A stretch of DNA of 64,000 nt from assembly GCA_010671905.1 (NCBI GenBank), contig JAAHII010000001.1, positions 5,208,001-5,272,000 of the forward strand. Reading direction: 5' to 3'. The translations under genes and the position numbers were made by a program. The first letter of the stretch is position 1; each line of letters begins with the position of its first letter. Below are positions 18,741 through 27,542 of the stretch, one piece after another. This stretch comes from Leptolyngbya sp. SIOISBB. Lineage in GTDB: Bacteria > Cyanobacteriota > Cyanobacteriia > Phormidesmidales > Phormidesmidaceae. The notes under the pieces were generated by a model that saw only the letters and a program-made list of their open reading frames with translations, was not told the DNA's origin and ran no database searches.

Positions 18741-19020
18741 ACAACCGCCGCTCCTCACGAGTCGCCACACGGGCTGAGATAATTCTAATTCTGACACTGC
18801 GCTCAATTTGGATTACCAAGAGTAATCGTTCAGCGAGTGAATATCCTAGAGCGAACTCTCGAACTTCATCATTCGCAGAAGCATCGCCCATCACGAAAAA
18901 AGGGTCGAGAAAAACTTCAGCCGCCTCTTCGAACGTCACCCCATGCTTCAGAAAATTGCTTTCTGCTTTGTTCGCGTTCCATTCAAACTCTAGCCCTTCC
19001 AGGCCATAGCTGACATCCAT
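18727..19020 (-). CDS. brnT: BrnT-family toxin
   Basis: 97 residues. The opening LEFEWNANKAESNFLKHGVTFEEAAEVFLDP and the later ERLLLVIQIERSVRIRIISARVATREERRLYE match BrnT: W-(D/N)xxKxxxNxxKHGVxFxEA, then RIISAR near the C-terminus. BrnT is a RelE-fold ribonuclease that halts translation and is held by BrnA. The catalytic His/Arg region appears complete, so the pair should be functional. Confidence 0.88.
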   Translation of the reverse strand: MDVSYGLEGLEFEWNANKAESNFLKHGVTFEEAAEVFLDPFFVMGDASANDEVREFALGYSLAERLLLVIQIERSVRIRIISARVATREERRLYEQS

Positions 19021-19053
19021 ATCGCTGTTCTAGCTCCCCTACGGCTCTTGCGC

Positions 19054-20335
19054 TCAAGTAGTCCGATCACGCTCTTTAGGTTGCCTCTCCGGCGAAACTG
19101 ATAGATTCATGGGCAACCGCACGGTAAAGGTGCTGCCTTGGCCAACTTTGCTGGTTACCTGCAAGGTGCCTTGTTGTAAGTCCACAAACTGCTTCACAAT
19201 GCTCAGCCCCAGCCCAGTGCCTGGAATATTGCTGACATTACGACCTCGGTGAAACGGCTCAAACAAGTGGCGCTGATCTGCTCGGGGAATGCCCATGCCT
19301 TCGTCTTCTATTTGCAAAATCAGCGTCGCTTGTCGCTTTGCTAGCTTGAGCCGAATGGCATGCTCATCGGGAGTGTAGCGCATCGCATTTGAGAGCAAAT
19401 TGCTGAGGATAGACCGCAACAAGCGCTCGTCCAAATTGGCCACCAGTTGACGGCTCCGACAATTGAACTGAATTGGCAACTGGGGGCGATGATACTCTCG
19501 CTCAGCCAGCAAGGTTTGACAAAAAGTCACGAGTTCCAGAGGTTCTGGAGACACTTCTAGGACTTTGGCCTCGATTTTGCCAATGACTAAAATGTCATCA
19601 ATCATCTGGGTCATGCGCTCCACATTGGCACTAATCGCCAGCAGATAATCCGCTTTTTCGGCAGCACTGAGTTGGGCATCGTAGCGATTGAGCGATGATA
19701 CCGACAGCGCAATATTATTTAAGGGATTGCGAAACTCGTGACACACCATCGAGACGAAACGCGATCGCATCTCGCTCAACTCGCGTAACTGCTGATTCGC
19801 CTCCCTCAACCTGGCAGTGCGTTGCTGCACCTTGAGCTCCAGTTCTTCGTTCGTGCGCTGCAAAATGTCTTCTGCCCAGCGCCGTTGAGTAATATCTCGA
19901 AAGGTGACCACTGCACCGATCAGCGTCCCCGCTTCATCATGCAGGGGCGTGCTGATATACTCCACCGGGAAGCTCGTACCGTCTTGGCGCCAAAACACTT
20001 CGTTGGTCACGCGCCGCGTACTGCCATCTTGAAAGGCTTGATAAATGGGACAGTCTTCACGCTGATAGTGCGATCCGTCAACGTGAGAATGATGCAGCAC
20101 CGCATGCATCGACTTGCCAATCAATTCTTCAATGGGCCAATCAATCATGGCGGCAGCGGCGGGATTCACAAAGGTCACGTGACCGTTGAGGTCTAACCCG
20201 TAAACCCCCCTCACCCACGGCATTCAGAATGAGCTGATGCTGACGGCGTAACTGTTCCAGCTCTTGAGCAACGGGCCCAGCGACGGGCGATCGCCGAGCC
20301 TGAGGCGCTTCAGAGAGCCAGTAATAATCAGTCAT
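19054..20335 (-). pseudogene. PAS sensor histidine kinase, interrupted by one frameshift
   Basis: The reading frame starts at ATG 20335 (MTDYYWLSEAPQARR) and runs to LNAVGEG. It then breaks in a run of six C on the plus strand (20205-20210); dropping one base restores VGEGVYGLDLNGHVTFVNPAA and the rest of the kinase to 19054. Joined, it is about 426 residues: a PAS domain with PAC tail (SFPVEYISTPLHDEAGTLIGAVVTFRD), a coiled coil, a HisKA phosphoacceptor (FVSMVCHEFRNPLN, His near 19740), then HATPase motifs LSNLLSNAMRYTPD, DEGMGIP and GTGLGLSIVK. No transmembrane segment is seen, so it is a cytosolic sensor. It is divergent from the response regulator at 20682. Whether the shift is real or a sequence error is undecided. 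Confidence 0.85.
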
Positions 20336-20681
20336 TAGAAAAACATTACTAAGGATTACCAGGGAAACTCTGAGGCGACAGACATCAGGCAATCAACCCA
20401 CTTTTGCTCTCCCCCAACCCAGGAATGTAGCTTAGGCTACCACGAGGGAGCTTTTTTAAGCTTACTAAAGATATATATAAATACTGATTTAGGGACTCTA
20501 CGGCTCTCCTAACATCAATCAAAAGAGTGCCCTGAAAGGGCTTACTTAACAGGTTTTGAGAAATTGTCGTTAATCTCTAAGCTATCAGCTTAGTGGCTAG
20601 GTTCAAAGGGATAGCTGAACAGACCTTTCTTCAACTCTAGGCTGAAGATAACTGGCCAGCAGTTAGAGCAATAGAAGCAGC
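20336..20681. promoter_or_regulatory. Divergent promoter region of histidine kinase and response regulator
   Basis: About 346 bases between two divergent regulatory genes. It contains an A/T-rich tract (AAAGATATATATAAATACTG near 20467), a small hairpin GCCCT-GAA-AGGGC near 20530 and CTAAGC-TATCA-GCTTAG near 20578. No named operator was recognised. Confidence 0.5.
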
Positions 20682-21554
20682 ATGAAAACTGTACTCGTCA
20701 TTGAAGATGAGTTGCAAACGCGCAACGTTTTTTTGAAATGTCTGACCTTTGAAGGCTTTCAAGCGTATGGTGCCAGCAATGGAAACGAGGGTATTCAACT
20801 CGCGCAAGCACATCATCCTGACTTAGTTGTTTGCGACATTATGATGCCCGATATGGATGGTTATTCAGTGCTTTCTACGCTTCGCAAGGCCCAGGCAACC
20901 GCAGCCATTCCCCTAATTTTTTTGACCGCTAAAGTGACAATGGCGGATCTGCGTCGGGGTATGGAATTAGGCGCTGATGATTACCTAACGAAGCCTTGCA
21001 CGGTCGAACAGTTTTTATCCGCGATTACGACAAGACTTCAGCGCCACGCAGCCATTAAAGCTGCGGCCCGCTTACCCCAATCCCCTGATCTGCAAGACTC
21101 TGACACCGGCGCACAGCCACTAGAAGCCAGCAATAGCGACACCATTTTTCCTGACTGTCCAAAATTAGCGAGCGTTTTTCAATTTATTGAGCGTCACTAT
21201 CAAGACTCTATCAATTTAAGTGATGTGGCCCAGGCAGCAGGTTACTCCCCGGCCTATCTCACCAACTTAGTCCAGGCAGAAACAGGTCTCTCCATCAAAC
21301 GCTGGATCATCGAGCGGCGCATGGTACAGGCCCGTCAATTACTGAAACAGTCAAATCAATCGATCAGACAAGTTGCCGAACAGGTTGGCTATAGTGATGC
21401 CGGTTATTTCGCGCGACAATTTCGCCAGTCGCATAGCATTTCTCCTCAGGTATGGAGAAAACAATTCGCAACAAAAGCAATCAAGTCTACCTCCAAAGAA
21501 TGGGCTCCACCCTTGCAGTCTGTATCGAAAACAACAGTTCTAAAACATCTTTGA
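20682..21554 (+). CDS. Response regulator with AraC-type DNA-binding domain
   Basis: 290 residues. The receiver domain (1 to about 120) starts VLVIEDE and has the phosphorylated Asp52 in VVCDIMMPDMDG and Lys104 in YLTKP. A linker leads to an AraC/XylS double helix-turn-helix (about 175-270): INLSDVAQAAGYSPAYLTNL, then IRQVAEQVGYSDAGYFARQF. Such regulators activate nearby promoters when phosphorylated. It lies between the divergent kinase gene and cynA (159 bases downstream, same strand), so control of the cyanate cluster is a reasonable inference, not shown by the sequence. Confidence 0.93.
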   Translation: MKTVLVIEDELQTRNVFLKCLTFEGFQAYGASNGNEGIQLAQAHHPDLVVCDIMMPDMDGYSVLSTLRKAQATAAIPLIFLTAKVTMADLRRGMELGADDYLTKPCTVEQFLSAITTRLQRHAAIKAAARLPQSPDLQDSDTGAQPLEASNSDTIFPDCPKLASVFQFIERHYQDSINLSDVAQAAGYSPAYLTNLVQAETGLSIKRWIIERRMVQARQLLKQSNQSIRQVAEQVGYSDAGYFARQFRQSHSISPQVWRKQFATKAIKSTSKEWAPPLQSVSKTTVLKHL

Positions 21555-21713
21555 TTATTGCCAAGTAAATTCCCAAAAATAGTCCTATGTTTTCCAAAAA
21601 ATGATCCCTATTTTTCATTAGTAAGGCTGGTATAGTTCACTTCAAATGCATGCCAGCTCACTCATTTTTGGTTCTTGGTTGAGTTGTTAATTAGGTTTAG
21701 GTAGGCAGCAAAC

Positions 21714-23357
21714 ATGGTTTTTGGTTCAGCGACACAAACTACGCAAAGATGGAATAACCTCAACTGCGATCGCGGTGAGCTTTCCGATTTTGAACTTGCG
21801 TGCATCATTTGCGGGGGCACGCACTCCACGATGGATCACTGGGAATTCATTCAAACCATGCCCAAAGATCCCATCGATATGGTGGATGACTTGGTCAAGA
21901 TGGGGATTTACAAGCAGAACCAACTCCGGGCTGCTGAAGGGGTCAATGCCTACGAGCTACGCAAAGCCCTATTCTTGAAGCGGGTGGGTCGCGGCGACCC
22001 CAAGCGCGAAAAACTCATTCTCGGCCTGTGTCAACAAGCCGGTGGCTTAGACCAGGCTTTTGCGGCGGCGTTTGGCCCCCAAGCTGGCCTCTTCTTTAAC
22101 GACACGATTCGCAACAGTGGAGCAACGCGCCGTGAGTTTATGCGCAATATGGCCGTGGGAGCTGCCTTGGTGGCCCTGGCAAGTTGCAATGGCGGTGGCG
22201 GTGATGAACCCGCTGCAGAAGATGATGCCGCCCCGGTAGATACTGCTGGTCTAGAGAAAACCGATTTACAGATTGGCTTTATTCCCATCACTTGCGCTTC
22301 GCCCATCATCATGTCGGAACCGTTGGGCTTTTACGAAAAGCATGGCTTGAATGCCACCGTGGTGAAGATGCCCAGTTGGGGAGCTGTGCGGGACTCCGCG
22401 ATCGCCGGTGAACTGGACGCTTACCACATGCTGGCTCCTATGCCGATTGCCATGACCCTAGGCTTGGGCTCGGCATCCTTTGGGGTGAAGCTAGCCAGTA
22501 TCGAGAACATTAACGGTCAAGCGATCACCGTCGCCAACCGCCATAAAGGCAAAATCAATGGACCGGCTGACTTCAAAGGCTTTACTTTTGGGGTGCCCTT
22601 CCCATATTCCATGCATAACCTCTTGTTGCGGTACTACTTAGCAACTGGTGGCATCGATCCCGATGTGGATGTGCAAATTCGTCCCGTGCCCCCACCCGAT
22701 AGCATCGCGCAGATGGTCGCGGGTGACATTGACGCCTACCTGATGCCAGATCCGTTCAACCAGCGGGCGGTTTACGAGGAGGAGGGCTTCATTCACATGA
22801 TTACGAAGGAGCTGTGGCCGGGGCATCCTTGTTGTGCGTTCGCGGCGAGCGATGAGTGGATTGATGCGAATCCCAACACCTTCCGCGCCTTGAACAAGGC
22901 CATTGTTGAGGCCACTGGCTACGCGAGTGACCCCGCCAACCGAGTTGAGATTGCGGCGGCAATTTCGGAGCGGGCTTTCCTAAATCAGCCGGTTGAGGTC
23001 GTGGAAGCCGTGCTGACTGGCAACTACGATGACGGCAACGGCAACACCCTCAGCGTGCCCGATCGCATCGACTTTGATCCGTATCCCTGGCAGAGCTTCG
23101 CCAACTGGATTTCGTCTCAGCTAGTACGTTGGGATTTACAGGGTGACGGCATGGCTGGCCAAGTTATTCCGGAAACCGGCTACGACGAAGTCGGTCAAGA
23201 CATCTTTTTGACGGACTTGGCTCGCGAACTGGCCAGCGAATTGGGTCAAGCTCCTCCTGATGAAATTTATCGCACGGAAGAACTGAAGTTCGATACCTTT
23301 GATCCGGCCGATCCTGACACTTACGTCCAACAACAAATTGACGAATACGGTGTCTAA
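21714..23357 (+). CDS. cynA: Cyanate/nitrate-type ABC transporter substrate-binding protein with N-terminal extension
   Basis: 547 residues. Residues 165 to the end are an NrtA/CmpA/CynA-type binding protein (LQIGFIPITCASPIIMSEPLGFYEKHGL; GHPCCAFAASDEWI). Cyanate is the assigned ligand because a cyanase gene lies in the same cluster. Unusually, the export signal is internal: a twin-arginine motif (ATRREFM, RR at 139-140), a hydrophobic core and lipobox LASC (Cys158). The preceding 138 residues look cytosolic, with CIICGGTHSTMDH near 30-42 and a helical region. Either the protein starts at an internal codon or this extension is a genuine fused domain. No clear NtcA site (GTA-N8-TAC) was found upstream. 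A TATAGT at about 21631 could be a -10 box. Confidence 0.88.
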   Translation: MVFGSATQTTQRWNNLNCDRGELSDFELACIICGGTHSTMDHWEFIQTMPKDPIDMVDDLVKMGIYKQNQLRAAEGVNAYELRKALFLKRVGRGDPKREKLILGLCQQAGGLDQAFAAAFGPQAGLFFNDTIRNSGATRREFMRNMAVGAALVALASCNGGGGDEPAAEDDAAPVDTAGLEKTDLQIGFIPITCASPIIMSEPLGFYEKHGLNATVVKMPSWGAVRDSAIAGELDAYHMLAPMPIAMTLGLGSASFGVKLASIENINGQAITVANRHKGKINGPADFKGFTFGVPFPYSMHNLLLRYYLATGGIDPDVDVQIRPVPPPDSIAQMVAGDIDAYLMPDPFNQRAVYEEEGFIHMITKELWPGHPCCAFAASDEWIDANPNTFRALNKAIVEATGYASDPANRVEIAAAISERAFLNQPVEVVEAVLTGNYDDGNGNTLSVPDRIDFDPYPWQSFANWISSQLVRWDLQGDGMAGQVIPETGYDEVGQDIFLTDLARELASELGQAPPDEIYRTEELKFDTFDPADPDTYVQQQIDEYGV

Positions 23358-23381
23358 TGGCAGTAGTTAGGAGGTATCAGC

Positions 23382-24226
23382 ATGACAGTTAGCGACACAA
23401 GTACAAGCCCCCCCTATTACGGGGCAGAAAAGGAGTCTCTCTTCTTTACAGAGGGGGCAAAGGCATTTTTGCTCTTTGTGGGTTCACTCATCGCCTTTTT
23501 AGTGTTTTGGGAGATTGGGGCGCGGGCTGACCTGTTTGCCAAGGGTATGCCCACGGCATGGGAAACCCTCACAGAGCTTTTGGTGGTGGCTGACCCATCC
23601 ATTTTTTAACAATGGCCCCAATGATTTGGGCATTGGTTGGAATCTCCTGATTAGTTTGCGGCGGGTGGCGATTGGCTACTTTTTGGCGTCAGTTGTGGCA
23701 GTGCCTTTAGGCATTTTGATGGGCATCTCCTCGGTTGCGCGGATGGGGTTTAATCCCTACGTGCAACTGTTGAAGCTCGATTTCACCGTTGGCGTGGCTC
23801 CCTTTGGGGCTCTATGTCTTTCGGGACTCTGAGATGACTGGCGTGTTTATTATTTTCATCTCCAGCATCTGGCCCACGCTGATTAATACCGCTTTTGGCG
23901 TGGCCAATGTTGATCAGGATTATCTCGATGTCGCCCAAACCTTGGGTGCATCGCGGCTCCGCACTATCTTTAAGGTCATCATTCCGGCGGCGTTACCCAA
24001 TATCGTGTCGGGTCTCCGCATCAGCATGGGCATTGCCTGGTTAGTCATTGTGGCCGCTGAAATGCTGTTGGGAACTGGGTTAGGCTACTTCATCTGGAAC
24101 GAGTGGAATAACCTCTACATTCCCAATATTTTGGTGGCCATTTTCGTCATTGGCTTAGTGGGTCTGGTTTTGGATAGCATCTTCGCCGCCTTGGAAAAAT
24201 TTGTCGCATTTGGTCGAAATTCGTGA
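23382..24226 (+). pseudogene. cynB: Cyanate ABC transporter permease, two frameshifts
   Basis: It begins with AGGAGGT then ATG 23382 and should give a NrtB/CynB-type permease of about 280 residues with six membrane helices. The frame is lost twice. At about 23592-23599 a tandem CCATCCAT (a 4-bp duplication) ends the first frame at a TAA just after it; removing four bases restores VADPFFNNGPNDLGIGW. At about 23776 one extra base (AAGCTCGATT for AAGCCGATT) ends the second frame; removing it restores SPLAWLPLGLYVFRDSEMTG. The EAA-like loop DYLDVAQTLGASRLRTIFKVIIPAALPNI is intact in the last part. The stop overlaps the cynD start (GTGA). As read, the transporter lacks a working permease. Confidence 0.85.
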
Positions 24227-25110
24227 GTTTAGCACCTGTGAATTCAGCAACCCCGGTGGATACCTATTCACCCACGGCACAATTGTCGATTCGCAATGTG
24301 ACGAAAGTCTTTCGGGGCAAAAAGGATCTATTTAGCCAGTTGTCGGGCAAAAAATCTAAAGATTTTGTCGCGATTGAGAATATCAACCTTGATATTGAGC
24401 CGAATACTTTTGTGACCATCATTGGCCCTTCAGGCTGCGGGAAGTCGACCTTATTGAATATGATTGCCGGGCTCTCTGAGGTGACCGCTGGCGAGATTCT
24501 GTTTAATAATCACCCGATTCAGGGACCCGGACCAGATCGGGGCATGGTGTTCCAAAACTATGCGCTGATGCCGTGGATGACCGTAGAGGAAAACATCCGC
24601 TTTGCCGTGGAAACCGTTTACCCAAAGTGGTCATCAAAGCAGATTAGTCGCGCCATCAAAGAGCACATTCAACTCGTGGGGTTGACGGGCGCTGAGAAGA
24701 AACATCCCCATGAACTCTCCGGCGGCATGCGGCAACGGGTGGGCATTGCTCGCGCCCTGGCATTTAGTCCCCAGATTTTGCTGATGGACGAGCCGTTTGG
24801 GGCCTTAGATGCCTTGACTCGCGGCTTTTTGCAGGATGAGATTGAGCGCATCTGGGAACAGGAACGCAAGACCGTCATCATGATTACCCACAGCATTGAA
24901 GAAGCGCTGCTGTTGAGCGATCGCATTGTCATGATGACCCGTGGCCCTGCCGCCCGAGTGGATGAAGTGTTGGAGGTTCCGTTCCCCCGCCCTCGGAACC
25001 GCGAAATCATTGATCAACATCCGGCCTATCACGATCTGAAGGCCGAGATGGAAAGTCATCTGTTCCGTGAAACCCGGGCAGTTGAGGAAGCGCGCATTAG
25101 TGGGAAATAG
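24223..25110 (+). CDS. cynD: Cyanate ABC transporter ATP-binding protein
   Basis: 295 residues from a GTG overlapping the cynB stop, so coupled translation is expected. It has Walker [11 protein letters not shown]-loop [10 protein letters not shown], signature [15 protein letters not shown], Walker [13 protein letters not shown] and the switch His in [10 protein letters not shown]. The type is NrtD/SsuB/TauB. An N-terminal extension includes a basic patch ([19 protein letters not shown]) inserted after the first strand, as in NrtD/CynD relatives. It drives uptake of cyanate with CynA and CynB. Confidence 0.92.
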   Translation: MSLAPVNSATPVDTYSPTAQLSIRNVTKVFRGKKDLFSQLSGKKSKDFVAIENINLDIEPNTFVTIIGPSGCGKSTLLNMIAGLSEVTAGEILFNNHPIQGPGPDRGMVFQNYALMPWMTVEENIRFAVETVYPKWSSKQISRAIKEHIQLVGLTGAEKKHPHELSGGMRQRVGIARALAFSPQILLMDEPFGALDALTRGFLQDEIERIWEQERKTVIMITHSIEEALLLSDRIVMMTRGPAARVDEVLEVPFPRPRNREIIDQHPAYHDLKAEMESHLFRETRAVEEARISGK

Positions 25111-25246
25111 GTTTGATTTTAGGTATGAAGGATGAGGTCTCGTCATCAAACTTGAGTCCTGAGAGCCCAGCCCGAGTGCTTCATACCGCTCCCAATGTTC
25201 AAACTTTTCCTTTTGTTGTTGACGTAATTTGTTGAGGATTTTAGAC

Positions 25247-25690
25247 ATGGCAATTCCCGAAATCACTGAGAAGTTGCTGGCCGCCAAGAAGGCTGCTGGA
25301 GTCACTTTTGCAGATCTGGAAGCCAAAGTCGGCTGTGACGAAGTTTGGATTGCTTCGGTGATTTATCGGCAAGCCAGTGCTTCAAAAGAAGAAGCGACCA
25401 AGATTGTCGAAGCCATTGGGGCTGATGCATCGTTCATTGAGCCGCTGACAGAATGTCCCGTTAAGGGCTCCTTAGATCCGGTCATTCCCACGGATCCCCT
25501 CATTTATCGCTTTTACGAAATCATGCAGGTCTATGGCATGCCCATCAAGACTGTGGTGCATGAGAAGTTTGGTGACGGCATCATGAGCGCGATCGACTTC
25601 ACCATTGATGTCGAGAAAGAAGAAGACCCTAAGGGCGATCGCGTCAAAGTCATTATGTGCGGTAAGTTCTTGCCTTACAAAAAGTGGTAA
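25247..25690 (+). CDS. cynS: Cyanase (cyanate hydratase)
   Basis: 147 residues from ATG 25247 (GAGGA upstream); an earlier in-frame codon at 25229 is disfavoured because the family starts at MAIPEIT. Cyanase converts cyanate and bicarbonate to ammonia and CO2 (via carbamate) in the cytosol as a decamer. The C-terminal catalytic domain has the conserved Arg and Glu in [11 protein letters not shown] and the Ser in [10 protein letters not shown]. The N-terminal helical domain is complete. The gene is the last core member of the cyn cluster and gives the cluster its identity. Confidence 0.97.
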   Translation: MAIPEITEKLLAAKKAAGVTFADLEAKVGCDEVWIASVIYRQASASKEEATKIVEAIGADASFIEPLTECPVKGSLDPVIPTDPLIYRFYEIMQVYGMPIKTVVHEKFGDGIMSAIDFTIDVEKEEDPKGDRVKVIMCGKFLPYKKW

Positions 25691-25744
25691 GGCGATTGGT
25701 GTGTGCTTGTTTTTGCTGTTGATTACTTTGCAAAGAGGAAACAG

Positions 25745-26407
25745 ATGCGACAGTTTTGGTCTAAGAACACGATGTCGCCAACGGTGTCTCGGCTCGGTGG
25801 TTTAGGGTTAGTGGTGACCGTTGGGTTGATGTTGGCGGCAACGCCAGCTTTGGCCCACCACCCCTTTGGCGGTGAAATCCCGAACAACGCGATACAAGGA
25901 TTTTTGTCTGGGCTAGGTCACCCCGTCATTGGCCTCGATCATTTAGCGTTTGTGATTACGGCTGGTCTGTTAGCCGCAGTGATGGGCGGCGGTCTGATGA
26001 TTCCGGTGGGGTTTGTGCTGGCTTCCATGGTTGGCACCGTCATGCACCTAATGGCGATTGATTTGCCCGCGACTGAACTGGTGGTCTCAGCGTCTGTCTT
26101 GTTATTTGGGGTGTTGCTGGCCATGAAACAACCACCCAAAACCCCCATTGTTGCCGGACTGGCCTCTTTGGCTGGGCTGTTTCACGGCTATGCCTATGGC
26201 GAAGCCGTGGTCGGGGCTGGGATGGATGCCATCTTGGCTTATCTAGCTGGCTTCGCGATTATTCAAATGGTGATCGCGGTTGGTGTCTACTGGATTGCCA
26301 AGCAGCTCATGGGCAAAACCGAAGGCAGCAGGTTGAATCTCCGGTTTGCGGGGTTTGCCTTAGCTGGTATTGGTGCCGCTTTCCTCTCCAGCGTTTTTCT
26401 CGGCTAG
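25745..26407 (+). CDS. HupE/UreJ family membrane protein
   Basis: About 220 residues from ATG 25745 (AGAGGA upstream); an in-frame codon at 25703 would add 14 residues. A signal peptide (VVTVGLMLAATPALA|HH) is followed by six membrane segments. The signature GLGHPVIGLDHLAF (HPxxGxDH) and the second FHGYAYGEA are the metal-site motifs of HupE/UreJ. Members are described as nickel or cobalt permeases. Here it follows cynS by 54 bases and ends at a terminator, so it appears to be part of the cyanate transcription unit. Neither cyanase nor the transporter needs nickel, so the link is unexplained. Confidence 0.88.
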   Translation: MRQFWSKNTMSPTVSRLGGLGLVVTVGLMLAATPALAHHPFGGEIPNNAIQGFLSGLGHPVIGLDHLAFVITAGLLAAVMGGGLMIPVGFVLASMVGTVMHLMAIDLPATELVVSASVLLFGVLLAMKQPPKTPIVAGLASLAGLFHGYAYGEAVVGAGMDAILAYLAGFAIIQMVIAVGVYWIAKQLMGKTEGSRLNLRFAGFALAGIGAAFLSSVFLG

Positions 26408-26462
26408 ATTTTCCCTCGGCTAGATTGTTTTGAGTTTTGATCGGGTTTTTCCCTAAGCTCTC

Positions 26463-26495
26463 AGGCTGCTAGCAAGGTGCTGGCAGCCTTTTTTT
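26463..26495 (+). terminator. Terminator after the hupE-like gene
   Basis: AGGCTGC...GCAGCCT stem, extended by AGC/GCT, then a run of T. It lies about 55 bases after the stop and probably ends the cyn transcript before the DUF1348 gene. Confidence 0.8.
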
Positions 26496-26518
26496 AACTG
26501 GATTTTGGAGTAATCGAG

Positions 26519-26995
26519 ATGACGACCCCCGCACAGAAATTAGTGCCACCGTTTACGCGGGAAATTGCAATCGCTAAAGTTCGCATGGCCGAAAATGCCT
26601 GGAACAGCCGTGACCCCGCTCGCGTGTCGATGGCTTATACCGAAGATAGTTTTTGGCGGAATCGGGCCGAAATCTTTCAAGGGCGGGAAGCCATTCGAGC
26701 GTTCTTGCAACGCAAGTGGGATAAAGAGCTCGATTATCGCCTCGTGAAGGAAATGTGGGCCTTTGGCGAAAACCGTATTGCCGTGCGGTTTCAATATGAG
26801 TGGCATGACGATGCGGGTCAGTGGTACCGCGCCTACGGTAACGAAAATTGGGAATTTGACGAGAGCGGTTTGATGCGTCGTCGGGAAGCCAGCATTAACG
26901 ATCGCCCCATTGCCGAGAGCGATCGCCGCTTTTTCTGGGATACTTCGGAACCCCGTCCTCAAGACCATCCTGGCTTAATTAACTCACCAGAGTAG
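26519..26995 (+). CDS. DUF1348 (NTF2-like) protein
   Basis: 158 residues. [36 protein letters not shown] and the C-terminal [17 protein letters not shown] are typical of DUF1348, a SnoaL/NTF2-like cone fold. These small cytosolic proteins often bind or isomerise small molecules but this subgroup has no firmly assigned reaction. GGAG upstream of ATG 26519. It follows the terminator of the cyn cluster, so it may be separately transcribed. Confidence 0.85.
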   Translation: MTTPAQKLVPPFTREIAIAKVRMAENAWNSRDPARVSMAYTEDSFWRNRAEIFQGREAIRAFLQRKWDKELDYRLVKEMWAFGENRIAVRFQYEWHDDAGQWYRAYGNENWEFDESGLMRRREASINDRPIAESDRRFFWDTSEPRPQDHPGLINSPE

Positions 26996-27077
26996 TTAGC
27001 ATCACGACTGAGAAATGGGGAGAACTTGTCCGGTGATTGTTCCGTTCGTCAAAAATCAGGAATGATATGATGCGGTC

Positions 27078-27542
27078 ATGAAAGCTGCCCACTCAGACAT
27101 CATTGTTGTTAGTCCCAGCGGCGAGTATTTGATGCTCGTTGAAGTGAAGCTTGGCGATCTCGTTGAGATTTATCAATCTGCTATCGAGCAGTTGAAATAT
27201 TTAATGACACTCATGGGATGCGCCGTTGGTTTGGCCGTAACGAGCACGCGAATTTCTCTGCTCCGTGATTCTTTAGAGCAGCCGAATGGCGCGTCGATTC
27301 ATCTCGTTGGGGAAGCTCAGCTACCTGATGACTTACGACTCTCAGTAACCAATCCGACAGCAAATCTCAGTGAAGTTGAATTTACTGACCAGGTTCAGCA
27401 GTGGTTAGAAAGCCTTCAGAAGGATGACCTGGGTGAGTTGTCTGCTGACTTGAAAGCGCTACTAGAAGACTCGGTAATGCCCCTGCTGCAATTTGGTGAA
27501 ATTCGGGCTGCTGGCCCTCGCTGGAGTCGAGTAGCCAGTTGA
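27078..27542 (+). CDS. PD-(D/E)XK nuclease-like protein
   Basis: 154 residues. HSDIIVVSPSGEYLMLVEVKLGD gives the spacing D(10-15)-ExK of PD-(D/E)XK nucleases (Asp in SDII, then Glu and Lys in VEVK). The next segment (YQSAIEQLKYLMTLMGCAVGLAVTSTRI) fits the core helix and strand. The C-terminal 60 residues are acidic and probably helical. It is short, so it may be a partial domain or a small nuclease or binding module. The stop overlaps the start of the PIN gene by four bases, so the two are a coupled pair. No named family was recognised. Confidence 0.65.
   Translation: MKAAHSDIIVVSPSGEYLMLVEVKLGDLVEIYQSAIEQLKYLMTLMGCAVGLAVTSTRISLLRDSLEQPNGASIHLVGEAQLPDDLRLSVTNPTANLSEVEFTDQVQQWLESLQKDDLGELSADLKALLEDSVMPLLQFGEIRAAGPRWSRVAS

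Noticed and set aside
21555-21713. NtcA site before cynA
   Set aside because: The best candidate (GTAAGGCTGGTAT) has the wrong spacing and lacks the final TAC.
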